Shown here piece by piece: positions 1 through 5,387 of a DNA stretch of 7,071 nt. Numbering within the stretch: position 1 is the first letter of the stretch; every line of letters starts with the position of its first letter. The position numbers and the translations under genes were made by a program. The notes under the pieces were generated by a model. It worked only from the letters and a program-made list of their open reading frames with translations, did no database searches and was not told the origin of the DNA. Location: NCBI GenBank assembly GCA_005877965.1, contig VBNP01000145.1, forward strand, positions 1 to 7,071. Reading direction: 5' to 3'. The DNA is from Gammaproteobacteria bacterium. Its GTDB lineage: Bacteria > Pseudomonadota > Gammaproteobacteria > Steroidobacterales > Steroidobacteraceae.

Positions 1-371
1 CGACGCAGGGCAGCGGAGCGGATGTCATTCTCGACATGGTGGGCGGGGACTACCTGGCCCGCAACGTGGCCGCCGCTGCGCTCGAGGGACGGATCGCGCT
101 CATTGCCACGCAGGGCGGCGCCAAGGCGGAGCTCGATCTGCGGCAGCTCATGGCGAAGCGCCTCACGGTCACCGCCTCGACCCTGCGGTCCCAGCCGGTA
201 GAGAACAAGGGCCGCATTGCGAGCGCGCTGCGGGAAAACGTGTGGCCGCTGTTCGCCTCGCGCGGGCTGAAGCCCGTGATCCACTCGCGCTTCCCGCTCG
301 CCGATGCGGCGCTCGCCCACCAGCTGATGGAATCCGACCTGCACATCGGCAAGATCGTTCTGGTCGTGTGA
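1..371 (+). CDS. NADPH:quinone oxidoreductase, zinc-type alcohol dehydrogenase superfamily (C-terminal part only)
   Basis: This is the 3' end of a gene that starts left of the window; the first complete codon is at position 3 and the TGA stop is at 369-371, leaving about 122 residues. The visible part opens inside the nucleotide-binding domain: the stretch GADVILDMVGGDYL fits the late Rossmann strand that follows the cofactor site in medium-chain reductases. It ends with a catalytic-domain tail containing ALAHQLMESDLHIGKIVLVV, a typical C-terminus of the quinone oxidoreductase/PIG3 branch. Members of that branch are usually about 325 residues long and reduce quinones or reactive carbonyls with NADPH in the cytoplasm. 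The N-terminal domain is missing, so substrate and metal content cannot be judged. The next gene lies 200 bp downstream on the same strand with its own ribosome binding site, so an operon is not obvious. The family assignment is firm and the substrate is unknown. Confidence 0.85.
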   Translation, partial: TQGSGADVILDMVGGDYLARNVAAAALEGRIALIATQGGAKAELDLRQLMAKRLTVTASTLRSQPVENKGRIASALRENVWPLFASRGLKPVIHSRFPLADAALAHQLMESDLHIGKIVLVV

Positions 372-571
372 GGGGAGCGATGCGCGCAGCGCCGCCGCTT
401 CAGGCCGCCACGGCGGTGCGGCTGGCCCGCGCCGGTTGCCGGAAGTGTGAACTGCGACGGCGGCACAGTGGAAATTCGCCAGAACGTCACGGAATTGCCG
501 TACCCTTCGGCGCCAGCCTGGCATAACGATCGAAGGACAGACTCGCTCAAACGTCGAAGGAGAGCGCCCGG

Positions 572-1744
572 ATGAGTCTCTTGCCCTATGGCCTGATCGA
601 GCTGCCCGTGTGGGGCTATGCGCTGGTGACCTTCGTCACCATCCAGACGATGTTTCTCGGGGTGACGCTGTACCTGCACCGTGATCAGTCCCACGGCGGC
701 CTCATCCTGCACCCCTCGCTGCGGCACCTGTTCCGCTTCTGGCTGTGGTTCAGCTCCGGGGCGATCACCAAGGAATGGGTCGCGGTCCACCGCCGCCACC
801 ATGCGCACGCCGATCAGCCGGGCGATCCGCACAGTCCCGTGGTGTTTGGTTTGCGGCGCGTGCTGTTCGAGGGCTATGAACTGTACGGCGTCGCGGCGCA
901 CGATGCCGAGACGCTGAAGAACTACGGGCGCGGCACGCCGCAGGACTGGGTCGAACGGCGCCTGTACAGCGCTTACCCGCGCCTCGGCCTGGTGGTGTTC
1001 GTCGCTGCGCACCTGCTGCTGTTCGGTGTTGCGGGCATCGTCATGATCGCCGTGCACCTGGTGGCGCAGCCGTTCTTCGCCGGCGGCGTCATCAACGGCC
1101 TCGGCCACGCGGTCGGTTACCGCAGCTTCGAGATGCCGTCCACCGCGACCAACCTCGTGCCCTGGGCGCTGCTGCTCGGTGGCGAGGAGCTGCACAACAA
1201 TCACCACGCGTTCCCGCGCTCCGCCCGCTTCGCGGTGCAGCGCTGGGAGATCGACATCGGCTGGCTGTGGATACGCCTGTTCGGCGCCCTGGGGTTGGCG
1301 CGCGTGCGCTGGGTCGCTCCGCGTCCGCAATTCGAGCGCCGGCGGCGCGACCTGGACGCCGACACCGTGAACGCGCTGTTCACCCATCGCATGCACGTGC
1401 TGCGCGACTACGCGCGTCGCGTGGTGCTGCCGGTGTGCCGTGAGCTGGCGCGGCGCGAGCCTCATGGCTCGCTGTCGGTGATCGCGCCGAAGCTGCTGGT
1501 GCGGCATCCGACGCTGCTGGCCGAGGAGGCGCGCCGCAGGCTGCGCGAGCTGCTCGAGCGGCACGAGGTGTTGCGCCGGGTGGTCGAGTACCGCGACAGC
1601 CTGCAAGCTCTGTGGAACGGGACGGCGGCGAATCCGGCCCGCGCCGTGGCGCAGCTGCGTGAGTGGTGCAGCCGCGCCGAGGGCAGCGGCATCCGCGCGC
1701 TGCGCGACTTCGCGCAAGGCCTGCCTGCCTACGCGCGCGGCTAG
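572..1744 (+). CDS. desA: Membrane delta-9 fatty acid desaturase, DesA-like
   Basis: A 390-residue integral membrane desaturase that should introduce a cis double bond into saturated acyl chains, probably at delta-9, using a di-iron centre, O2 and an external electron donor. All three histidine boxes are present: HRDQSH at residues 36-41, HRRHH at 73-77 and HNNHH at 208-212. A further conserved histidine lies in NGLGH (175-179). Hydrophobic stretches at about 12-34 and 137-168 fit membrane helices. After the last box, WEIDIGWLWIRLF is followed by a long, Arg- and Leu-rich helical C-terminal extension (about 250-390). Length, box spacing and this extension resemble Pseudomonas DesA, which acts on membrane phospholipid acyl chains; an acyl-CoA substrate cannot be excluded. 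The ATG is supported by AAGGAGAG at 557-564, 7 bases upstream. No ferredoxin or reductase partner is encoded in the window. The gene converges on the Lrp-type gene with a 22-bp gap. Desaturase identity is firm; the DesA subtype is moderately so. Confidence 0.9.
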   Translation: MSLLPYGLIELPVWGYALVTFVTIQTMFLGVTLYLHRDQSHGGLILHPSLRHLFRFWLWFSSGAITKEWVAVHRRHHAHADQPGDPHSPVVFGLRRVLFEGYELYGVAAHDAETLKNYGRGTPQDWVERRLYSAYPRLGLVVFVAAHLLLFGVAGIVMIAVHLVAQPFFAGGVINGLGHAVGYRSFEMPSTATNLVPWALLLGGEELHNNHHAFPRSARFAVQRWEIDIGWLWIRLFGALGLARVRWVAPRPQFERRRRDLDADTVNALFTHRMHVLRDYARRVVLPVCRELARREPHGSLSVIAPKLLVRHPTLLAEEARRRLRELLERHEVLRRVVEYRDSLQALWNGTAANPARAVAQLREWCSRAEGSGIRALRDFAQGLPAYARG

Positions 1745-1766
1745 CCGTAAGCGCGCCCCTCGAAGG

Positions 1767-2228
1767 CTACCTGACCGGAAGACTCGTCGCGCGCGTGACC
1801 GTGCGCATGGCGAAGCTCGAGTGCACGCGGGCGACGCTCGGCAGGCGCGTGAGATGCTGGTTGTGAATGCGCTCGAAGTCCGCCATGTCCGCGACGACCA
1901 GGCGCAGCAGGTAGTCATGCTCGCCGGTCATGAGATAGCACTCCATGACCTCCGGCACCTTGCGCACCGCGCTCTCGAAGGCCTCCAGTCCCGGCTGGCT
2001 CTGGCGATCGAGCGTGATGCTCACGAATACATTCACCGGGAAGCCGGCCTTGTGCTGATCGATCAGCGCGGTGTAGCCCTCGATGAGTCCGGATTCCTCG
2101 AGCGCGCGTACGCGCCGCAGGCAGGCCGATTCGGACAGACTCACCTTCCCCGCGAGCAGCGTGTTGGTGATGCGGGCGTCCTGCTGCAGCAGGCGCAGAA
2201 TGGCGCGATCGTAGCGGTCAAGATCCAT
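1767..2228 (-). CDS. Lrp/AsnC-family transcriptional regulator, candidate regulator of ald
   Basis: A 153-residue protein with the standard Lrp/AsnC layout and length. The N-terminal winged helix-turn-helix spans about residues 4-52: it begins with MDLDRYDRAILRLLQQDARI, and the recognition helix lies in SESACLRRVRALEESGLI (32-49). A linker leads to the effector-binding RAM domain (about 65-140), which holds the characteristic TGEHDYLLRLVV segment (101-112). Such proteins assemble as dimers to octamers and sense amino acids. The ATG (2228-2226) is preceded by AAGGAA on the minus strand (2244-2239), 10 bases away. The gene is divergent from alanine dehydrogenase across 136 bp. This matches the known arrangement of AldR-type regulators, which respond to alanine and control ald. 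The specific target and effector here are inferred from position only. The family call is very secure. Confidence 0.93.
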   Translation of the reverse strand: MDLDRYDRAILRLLQQDARITNTLLAGKVSLSESACLRRVRALEESGLIEGYTALIDQHKAGFPVNVFVSITLDRQSQPGLEAFESAVRKVPEVMECYLMTGEHDYLLRLVVADMADFERIHNQHLTRLPSVARVHSSFAMRTVTRATSLPVR

Positions 2229-2364
2229 GCGCGCAAAATTCCTTCACGAAAGGGCCGGTGCACCGCAGATTCTGCCACAGCCGGCGGGCCCGGACCCTGG
2301 ATTTAGCAAGAGTCTCCGCGCGCTGACACCTAATCTGGCAGCCGGTCAGGCAGAGGAGACAGCC
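2229..2364. promoter_or_regulatory. Divergent control region between the Lrp-type gene and ald
   Basis: These 136 bp separate two divergent start codons and must carry both promoters. No strong -35/-10 pair stands out on either strand. Visible small symmetries are CTGCCA at 2272-2277 inverted against TGGCAG at 2336-2341, a CAGCCGG direct repeat at 2278-2284 and 2339-2345, and the palindrome CGGGCCCG at 2285-2292. The two repeat pairs place related sequence about 60 bp apart, roughly six helical turns, which would suit a wrapping Lrp-type oligomer. Such short matches also occur by chance in GC-rich DNA. That this is a regulatory region is well supported by layout; the individual sites are speculative. 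Confidence 0.5.
2353..2358 (+). promoter_or_regulatory. Ribosome binding site that fixes the ald start
   Basis: GAGGAG lies 6 bases before the ATG at 2365. It decides against the in-frame ATG at 2227, which would add 46 residues with no resemblance to alanine dehydrogenases. With the 2365 start, the catalytic residues fall at the family's standard numbers (R15, K75, H96, D270). Confidence 0.8.
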
Positions 2365-3471
2365 ATGCGCGTCGGGGTTCCGCGGGAGATCAAGGTTCAT
2401 GAATACCGCGTCGGACTGGTGCCGGCGGGAGTGCGCGAGCTGACGACCGCCGGGCACGAAGTGCTCGTCGAGAGCGGTGCCGGCACCGGCATCGGCGTCG
2501 ATGACGCCCAGTTCCGGGCCGCCGGGGCGGCGATCGCCGCGCAGGCCGGCGAAGTCTTCGAGCGGGCCGACCTGGTGATCAAGGTCAAGGAGCCGCAACC
2601 GGCCGAGTGCGAGATGCTGCGCCAGGGCCAGGTGTTGTTCACGTACCTGCACCTGGCCGCAGACCCGGTGCAGGCACGGGGTCTGATGAAATCCGGCGTC
2701 ACCGCCATCGCTTACGAGACGGTTACGGCGCCCAACGGCTCGCTGCCGCTGCTCACGCCCATGAGCGAAGTGGCCGGCCGGATGTCGATCCAGGTGGGAG
2801 CGGCGAGCCTGCAGAAGGCCAATGGCGGCTTCGGCATCCTGCTCGGGGGGGTGCCGGGCGTACCGCCGGCGAAAGTCGTGATCCTCGGCGGTGGCGTCGC
2901 GGGGACCCACGCGGCGGAGATGGCCGTCGGCCTGCGCGCCGACGTCACGGTGGTCGACCGCTCGGTCGATCGCCTGCGCGAGCTGTCGTCCCTGTTCGGC
3001 TCGGCGCTGCGCACGGAGTACTCGACCACCGCGACCATCGAGCGGCTGGTGCGCGATGCGGACCTCGTCGTCGGGGCGGTGCTGGTCGCCGGAGCCGCCG
3101 CGCCCAAACTCCTCACGCGCGCCATGATCGCGAGCATGAAATCCGGCGCGGTGCTGGTCGATATCTCCATCGACCAGGGTGGCTGCTTCGAGACCAGCCG
3201 GCCCACGACCCACGCGGACCCGACCTTCGTGGTGGACGGCGTCATCCACTACTGTGTCGCCAATATGCCCGGCGCGGTTCCCCGCACCTCGACGCTCGCG
3301 CTCACCAACGCCACGCTCCCTTACGTGCGCGCGCTGGCGGACCTGGGTTGGCAGGCGGCCCTCAGGCGCGACCCGGGACTCGCCGCCGGTCTCAACGTGC
3401 ACGCGGGAGAAATCACGCACGAGGTGGTCGCGAAGGCGCTGGGCCTGAAGGCGCGAGCGGGCGTCCGCTAG
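2365..3471 (+). CDS. ald: Alanine dehydrogenase (NAD-dependent)
   Basis: This enzyme catalyses the reversible oxidative deamination of L-alanine to pyruvate and ammonium with NAD+, in the cytoplasm, usually as a hexamer. At 368 residues it is close to the usual 371. The N-terminus MRVGVPREIK is the family signature. The pyruvate-binding and catalytic residues are all present at the reference positions: R15, K75 (in VKVKEP-like VIKVKEP), H96 (in TYLHLA), D270 and N300 (in VANMPGAVPRTST). The nucleotide-binding fold shows GGGVAG at 175-180 and an acidic strand end at D198. The ATG is chosen from the adjacent GAGGAG and from this numbering. The gene is divergent from an Lrp/AsnC regulator, which suggests induction by alanine or a related amino acid. 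It could serve catabolism of alanine as a nitrogen and carbon source, or NAD recycling under low oxygen. I see no truncation or substituted key residue. Confidence 0.96.
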   Translation: MRVGVPREIKVHEYRVGLVPAGVRELTTAGHEVLVESGAGTGIGVDDAQFRAAGAAIAAQAGEVFERADLVIKVKEPQPAECEMLRQGQVLFTYLHLAADPVQARGLMKSGVTAIAYETVTAPNGSLPLLTPMSEVAGRMSIQVGAASLQKANGGFGILLGGVPGVPPAKVVILGGGVAGTHAAEMAVGLRADVTVVDRSVDRLRELSSLFGSALRTEYSTTATIERLVRDADLVVGAVLVAGAAAPKLLTRAMIASMKSGAVLVDISIDQGGCFETSRPTTHADPTFVVDGVIHYCVANMPGAVPRTSTLALTNATLPYVRALADLGWQAALRRDPGLAAGLNVHAGEITHEVVAKALGLKARAGVR

Positions 3472-3505
3472 TCGCAGTCCGCGAGTTGCGCCGGGTGGCG
3501 CGGGC

Positions 3506-3531
3506 GGACTCCCTACAAAGGGAGGTGGTCC
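3506..3531 (+). other. Imperfect hairpin downstream of ald
   Basis: CTCCC (3509-3513) pairs with GGGAG (3520-3524) around the loop TACAAA. The outer bases GGA/TCC could extend the stem across a bulge on the right side. It begins 35 bases after the ald stop codon. No T-tract follows, so it does not meet the criteria for an intrinsic terminator; it could be a transcript 3'-end structure or chance. The rest of the 3472-3586 gap holds nothing I can name. Confidence 0.25.
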
Positions 3532-3576
3532 CGTGCGCCGCGTGCCGCTACGCTACGCGCGCGTTGCTACACTTTC

Positions 3577-3581
3577 GGAGG
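3577..3581 (+). promoter_or_regulatory. Ribosome binding site that fixes the yceI GTG start
   Basis: GGAGG sits 5 bases before GTG at 3587. It supports this GTG over the upstream in-frame ATG at 3533. The upstream start would place 18 extra residues, several of them arginine, before the signal peptide. Confidence 0.75.
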
Positions 3582-3586
3582 TTCCC

Positions 3587-4162
3587 GTGATCAAGACTTC
3601 GCTGGCGGCCGCCATGCTGACGCTCGTGGCAGGTGCCGTGCTTGCCGCGCCCGAGACCTACCAGATCGACCCGGCCCACACCTATCCGAGCTTCGAGACG
3701 GATCACTTCGGCGGGATGTCGGTGTGGCGCGGCAAGTTCGACAAGACCTCCGGGACCATCGTGCTCGACAAGGAGAAGGGGACCGGAACCGTCGAGGTGA
3801 CCGTGGACGCCGCATCGATCGATTTCGGCCACGCCAAGCTCAATGAGCACACCAAGTCCGCCGAGATGCTCGACGTCGGGAAGTACCCCACCGCGACCTA
3901 CAAGGGCACGCTCACCGGCTTCAAGAACGGCGTGCCGACCGGGGTTGACGGGCAGTTCACGCTGCATGGCGTGACCCATCCACTGAAGCTGACGATCAAT
4001 CAGTTCAAGTGCATGACCTACCCGGACAAGAAAGAGCACTGCGGCGCCGATGCCTCGGCGACCTTCAACCGCGCCGATTACGGCATCAGCTACGGCGACA
4101 AGTACGGCTTCAAGATGGATGTGAAGCTCGCGATCCAGGTGGAAGGGGCGCGCGGCAGTTGA
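3587..4162 (+). CDS. yceI: YceI-family periplasmic lipid-binding-like protein
   Basis: From the GTG start the protein has 191 residues, the usual YceI size. Residues 1-20 form a Sec-type signal peptide: a lysine at position 3, a hydrophobic core of Ala, Leu and Val, and a cleavage site probably in VLA|AP after residue 20. The mature part opens with YQIDPAHTYPSFETDHFGG, the family's first-strand signature, with H31 in it. It continues with VDAASIDFGHAKLNEHTKS and GKYPTATYKG, typical of this lipocalin-like beta-barrel. Two cysteines, C142 and C152, bracket MTYPDKKEH and could form the disulfide seen in many family members. YceI-type barrels bind isoprenoid or other long-chain amphiphiles, and their physiological role is poorly defined. 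The gene converges on the FAD oxidoreductase gene with a 22-bp gap and follows ald by 115 bp. Family and export are secure; the ligand is unknown. Confidence 0.93.
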   Translation: MIKTSLAAAMLTLVAGAVLAAPETYQIDPAHTYPSFETDHFGGMSVWRGKFDKTSGTIVLDKEKGTGTVEVTVDAASIDFGHAKLNEHTKSAEMLDVGKYPTATYKGTLTGFKNGVPTGVDGQFTLHGVTHPLKLTINQFKCMTYPDKKEHCGADASATFNRADYGISYGDKYGFKMDVKLAIQVEGARGS

Positions 4163-4173
4163 GGCGCCGCGCG
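4149..4173. terminator. GC-rich hairpin overlapping the yceI stop, possible two-way transcript end
   Basis: CGCGCGGC (4149-4156) is an exact inverted match to GCCGCGCG (4166-4173) with a 9-base loop that contains the yceI stop codon. An alternative stem, GGCGC (4163-4167) with GCGCC (4173-4177), uses some of the same bases. It lies where two convergent genes meet, 22 bp apart, so a structure ending both transcripts would be useful. There is no T-run on either side, so it is not a classical intrinsic terminator, and alternating CG pairs arise easily in this base composition. Confidence 0.25.
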
Positions 4174-4184
4174 CGCCGGGGCCG

Positions 4185-5279
4185 TCAGTTGATCCGGGAC
4201 ACGACCTCACTGGCGATCGCCAGCGAGGCCGTGAGGCCCGGGGACTCGATTCCAAACAGGTTGATCACCGCCGGCACACCGTGGAGGCGCGCATCGTCGA
4301 TGCGAAAGTCCGCGGCCGGCTCACCGGGGCCGGAGATCTTCGGGCGCACGCCGGCGTAGGCGGGCTGCAGCGCCCCATCCCCGAGCTCGGGCCAGTAGCG
4401 GCGGATGGCCGCGTAGAACGCGGCGGCGCGTGCTGCGTCCACGGCGTATTCGCACCCCTCGATCCACTGCACGTCCGGTCCGAAGCGCGCCCGCCCCGCG
4501 AGGTCGAGGCTGAGGTGTATGCCGAGTCCGTCCGCTTCGGGCAGCGGGTAGATCAGTCGCTGAAACGGTGCGCGCGTGTTCAGCGTGAAGTAGCTGCCCT
4601 TGGCAAAGTAGGCCACCGGGATGTGCGGCGGCGGGAACCCCTCCATCAGGTGCGCCACCGCCGGCGCCTGCACGCCCGCGCAGTTGACGAGCGTGCGGGC
4701 ACGCAGCGCGGGTTCGGCGCCATTCACGCCGATGAGCACCGAGCGCTCCTCGAGCACCACACGCGTGAGGGCACTCGCGCACGCGAGCGTGGCGCCGTGT
4801 CGCTGCGCCTCCCCGAGGAGCGCCAGCATCAGACCGTGCGAATCGATGATGCCGGTGAGCGGCGAATGCAGCGCCCCGGCACAGGCGAGATGCGGCTCGA
4901 GCGCCCGAGCCCCGGGGCGGTCCAGGAGTGCCAGTTCCACGCCGTTGGCGCGGGACGTGGCGGCAATCCGGGTCAGCTCGGGAAGCTCGGCCTCGGTGGT
5001 GGCGACGATGAGCTTGCCGCAGCGGCGGTGGGCGATGGCGCGCTCGCGGCAGAACTCGTACAGGCGCTCGCGGCCGGCGACGCACAGGCGTGCCTTGAGC
5101 GAGCCGCGCGGACAGTAGATGCCGGCGTGGATCACCTCGCTGTTGCGCGAGCTCGCGCCGGTGCCGAAGCGCCCGGCGGCTTCGAGGATCAGGACCTCGC
5201 GCCCCTGCAGCGCGAGTTCCCGCGCGACCGCAAGGCCGACGACGCCCGCCCCGACCACGACCGCATCCGCATTGTCCAT
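4185..5279 (-). CDS. FAD-dependent oxidoreductase, L-2-hydroxyglutarate oxidase/dehydrogenase-like (DAO fold)
   Basis: A 364-residue flavoprotein. The FAD-binding Rossmann motif GAGVVG is at residues 10-15, followed by the acidic E33 in VLILE that contacts the adenosine ribose. RNSEVIHAGIYCPRGSLKARLC (about 47-68) closely resembles the HNSGVIHAG-x-Y-x-x-GSLKA-x-x-C block of E. coli LhgO and human L2HGDH. GKLIVAT, the GIIDSHGLM segment and a C-terminal GIESPGLTASLAIA FAD-binding block complete the DAO pattern. The protein is shorter than E. coli LhgO (422 residues) and belongs to the short branch common in proteobacteria, whose substrate is often unproven. L-2-hydroxyglutarate or another 2-hydroxy acid is the best guess, with electrons passing to quinone or O2. 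The ATG was chosen because it places the FAD motif at the N-terminus; the frame stays open upstream without homology. No ribosome binding site is visible. The gene is divergent from the beta-oxidation enzyme. The superfamily is certain and the substrate is not. Confidence 0.88.
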   Translation of the reverse strand: MDNADAVVVGAGVVGLAVARELALQGREVLILEAAGRFGTGASSRNSEVIHAGIYCPRGSLKARLCVAGRERLYEFCRERAIAHRRCGKLIVATTEAELPELTRIAATSRANGVELALLDRPGARALEPHLACAGALHSPLTGIIDSHGLMLALLGEAQRHGATLACASALTRVVLEERSVLIGVNGAEPALRARTLVNCAGVQAPAVAHLMEGFPPPHIPVAYFAKGSYFTLNTRAPFQRLIYPLPEADGLGIHLSLDLAGRARFGPDVQWIEGCEYAVDAARAAAFYAAIRRYWPELGDGALQPAYAGVRPKISGPGEPAADFRIDDARLHGVPAVINLFGIESPGLTASLAIASEVVSRIN

Positions 5280-5287
5280 TGAGCGCG

Positions 5288-5293
5288 AGTGTA
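5288..5293 (-). promoter_or_regulatory. Candidate -10 element for the FAD oxidoreductase gene
   Basis: On the minus strand TACACT (4 of 6 matches to TATAAT) ends 8 bases before the ATG. A start site the usual 6-8 bases downstream would fall within a few bases of the start codon, giving a leaderless or nearly leaderless transcript. That agrees with the absence of any Shine-Dalgarno sequence. No clear -35 box is visible. Confidence 0.3.
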
Positions 5294-5345
5294 GCGGCAG
5301 GTGCCTCGGGCAGTGTGACCGCGCTCGCGCCGCGCGCGCCGGGTC

Positions 5346-5351
5346 GTACAA
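5346..5351 (+). promoter_or_regulatory. Candidate -10 element for the multifunctional beta-oxidation gene
   Basis: TACAAT (5 of 6 matches to TATAAT) lies 36 bases before the GTG at 5388, which would give a 5' leader of about 30 bases, enough to include the GGAGA ribosome binding site. The expected -35 position is GC-rich and shows no TTGACA-like hexamer. It is the best promoter-like hexamer in this divergent gap. Confidence 0.4.
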
Positions 5352-5377
5352 TGCGCGCATTGGCGCCGTCGCTCGTC

Positions 5378-5382
5378 GGAGA
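5378..5382 (+). promoter_or_regulatory. Ribosome binding site deciding between two GTG starts
   Basis: GGAGA is 5 bases from GTG 5388 and 14 bases from the in-frame GTG 5397. The spacing favours 5388. The difference is only three residues (start, Pro, Ala). Confidence 0.6.
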
Positions 5383-5387
5383 AACAA

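Noticed and set aside
405..416. CCGCC / GGCGG hairpin after the quinone oxidoreductase gene as a terminator
   Set aside because: The usable stem is only about four base pairs and there is no T-run.
440..470. A possible DesT-like operator upstream of the desaturase, suggested by GTGTGAAC
   Set aside because: Only one half-site is present; the inverted partner half is missing, so it does not form the expected palindrome.
495..527. TTGCCG (495-500) and CATAAC (522-527) as a promoter for the desaturase
   Set aside because: The spacing is 21 bases, too long for a standard promoter, and both hexamers match only 4 of 6.
50..1918. Very long minus-strand open frame (622 codons) opposite the quinone oxidoreductase and desaturase genes
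   Set aside because: It runs antisense through two clearly recognisable genes and part of the regulator. Its translation is low-complexity Arg, Ala, His and Gln with no domain. Such frames arise from GC-rich codon bias.
2227..2364. An upstream ATG at 2227 as the start of ald, sharing a CATG with the start codon of the divergent regulator
   Set aside because: The 46 added residues do not resemble the family, they would fill the whole intergenic promoter region, and catalytic residue numbering and the GAGGAG site both point to 2365.
2218..3420. Minus-strand open frame of 400 codons opposite ald
   Set aside because: It is a composition shadow of alanine dehydrogenase, with no motif of its own and no ribosome binding site. 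It also overlaps the start of the Lrp-type gene.
4281..5282. Plus-strand open frame of 333 codons opposite the FAD oxidoreductase
   Set aside because: The minus-strand product has a complete FAD-binding fold; the plus-strand translation is Arg-, Gly- and Ala-rich without a recognisable domain.
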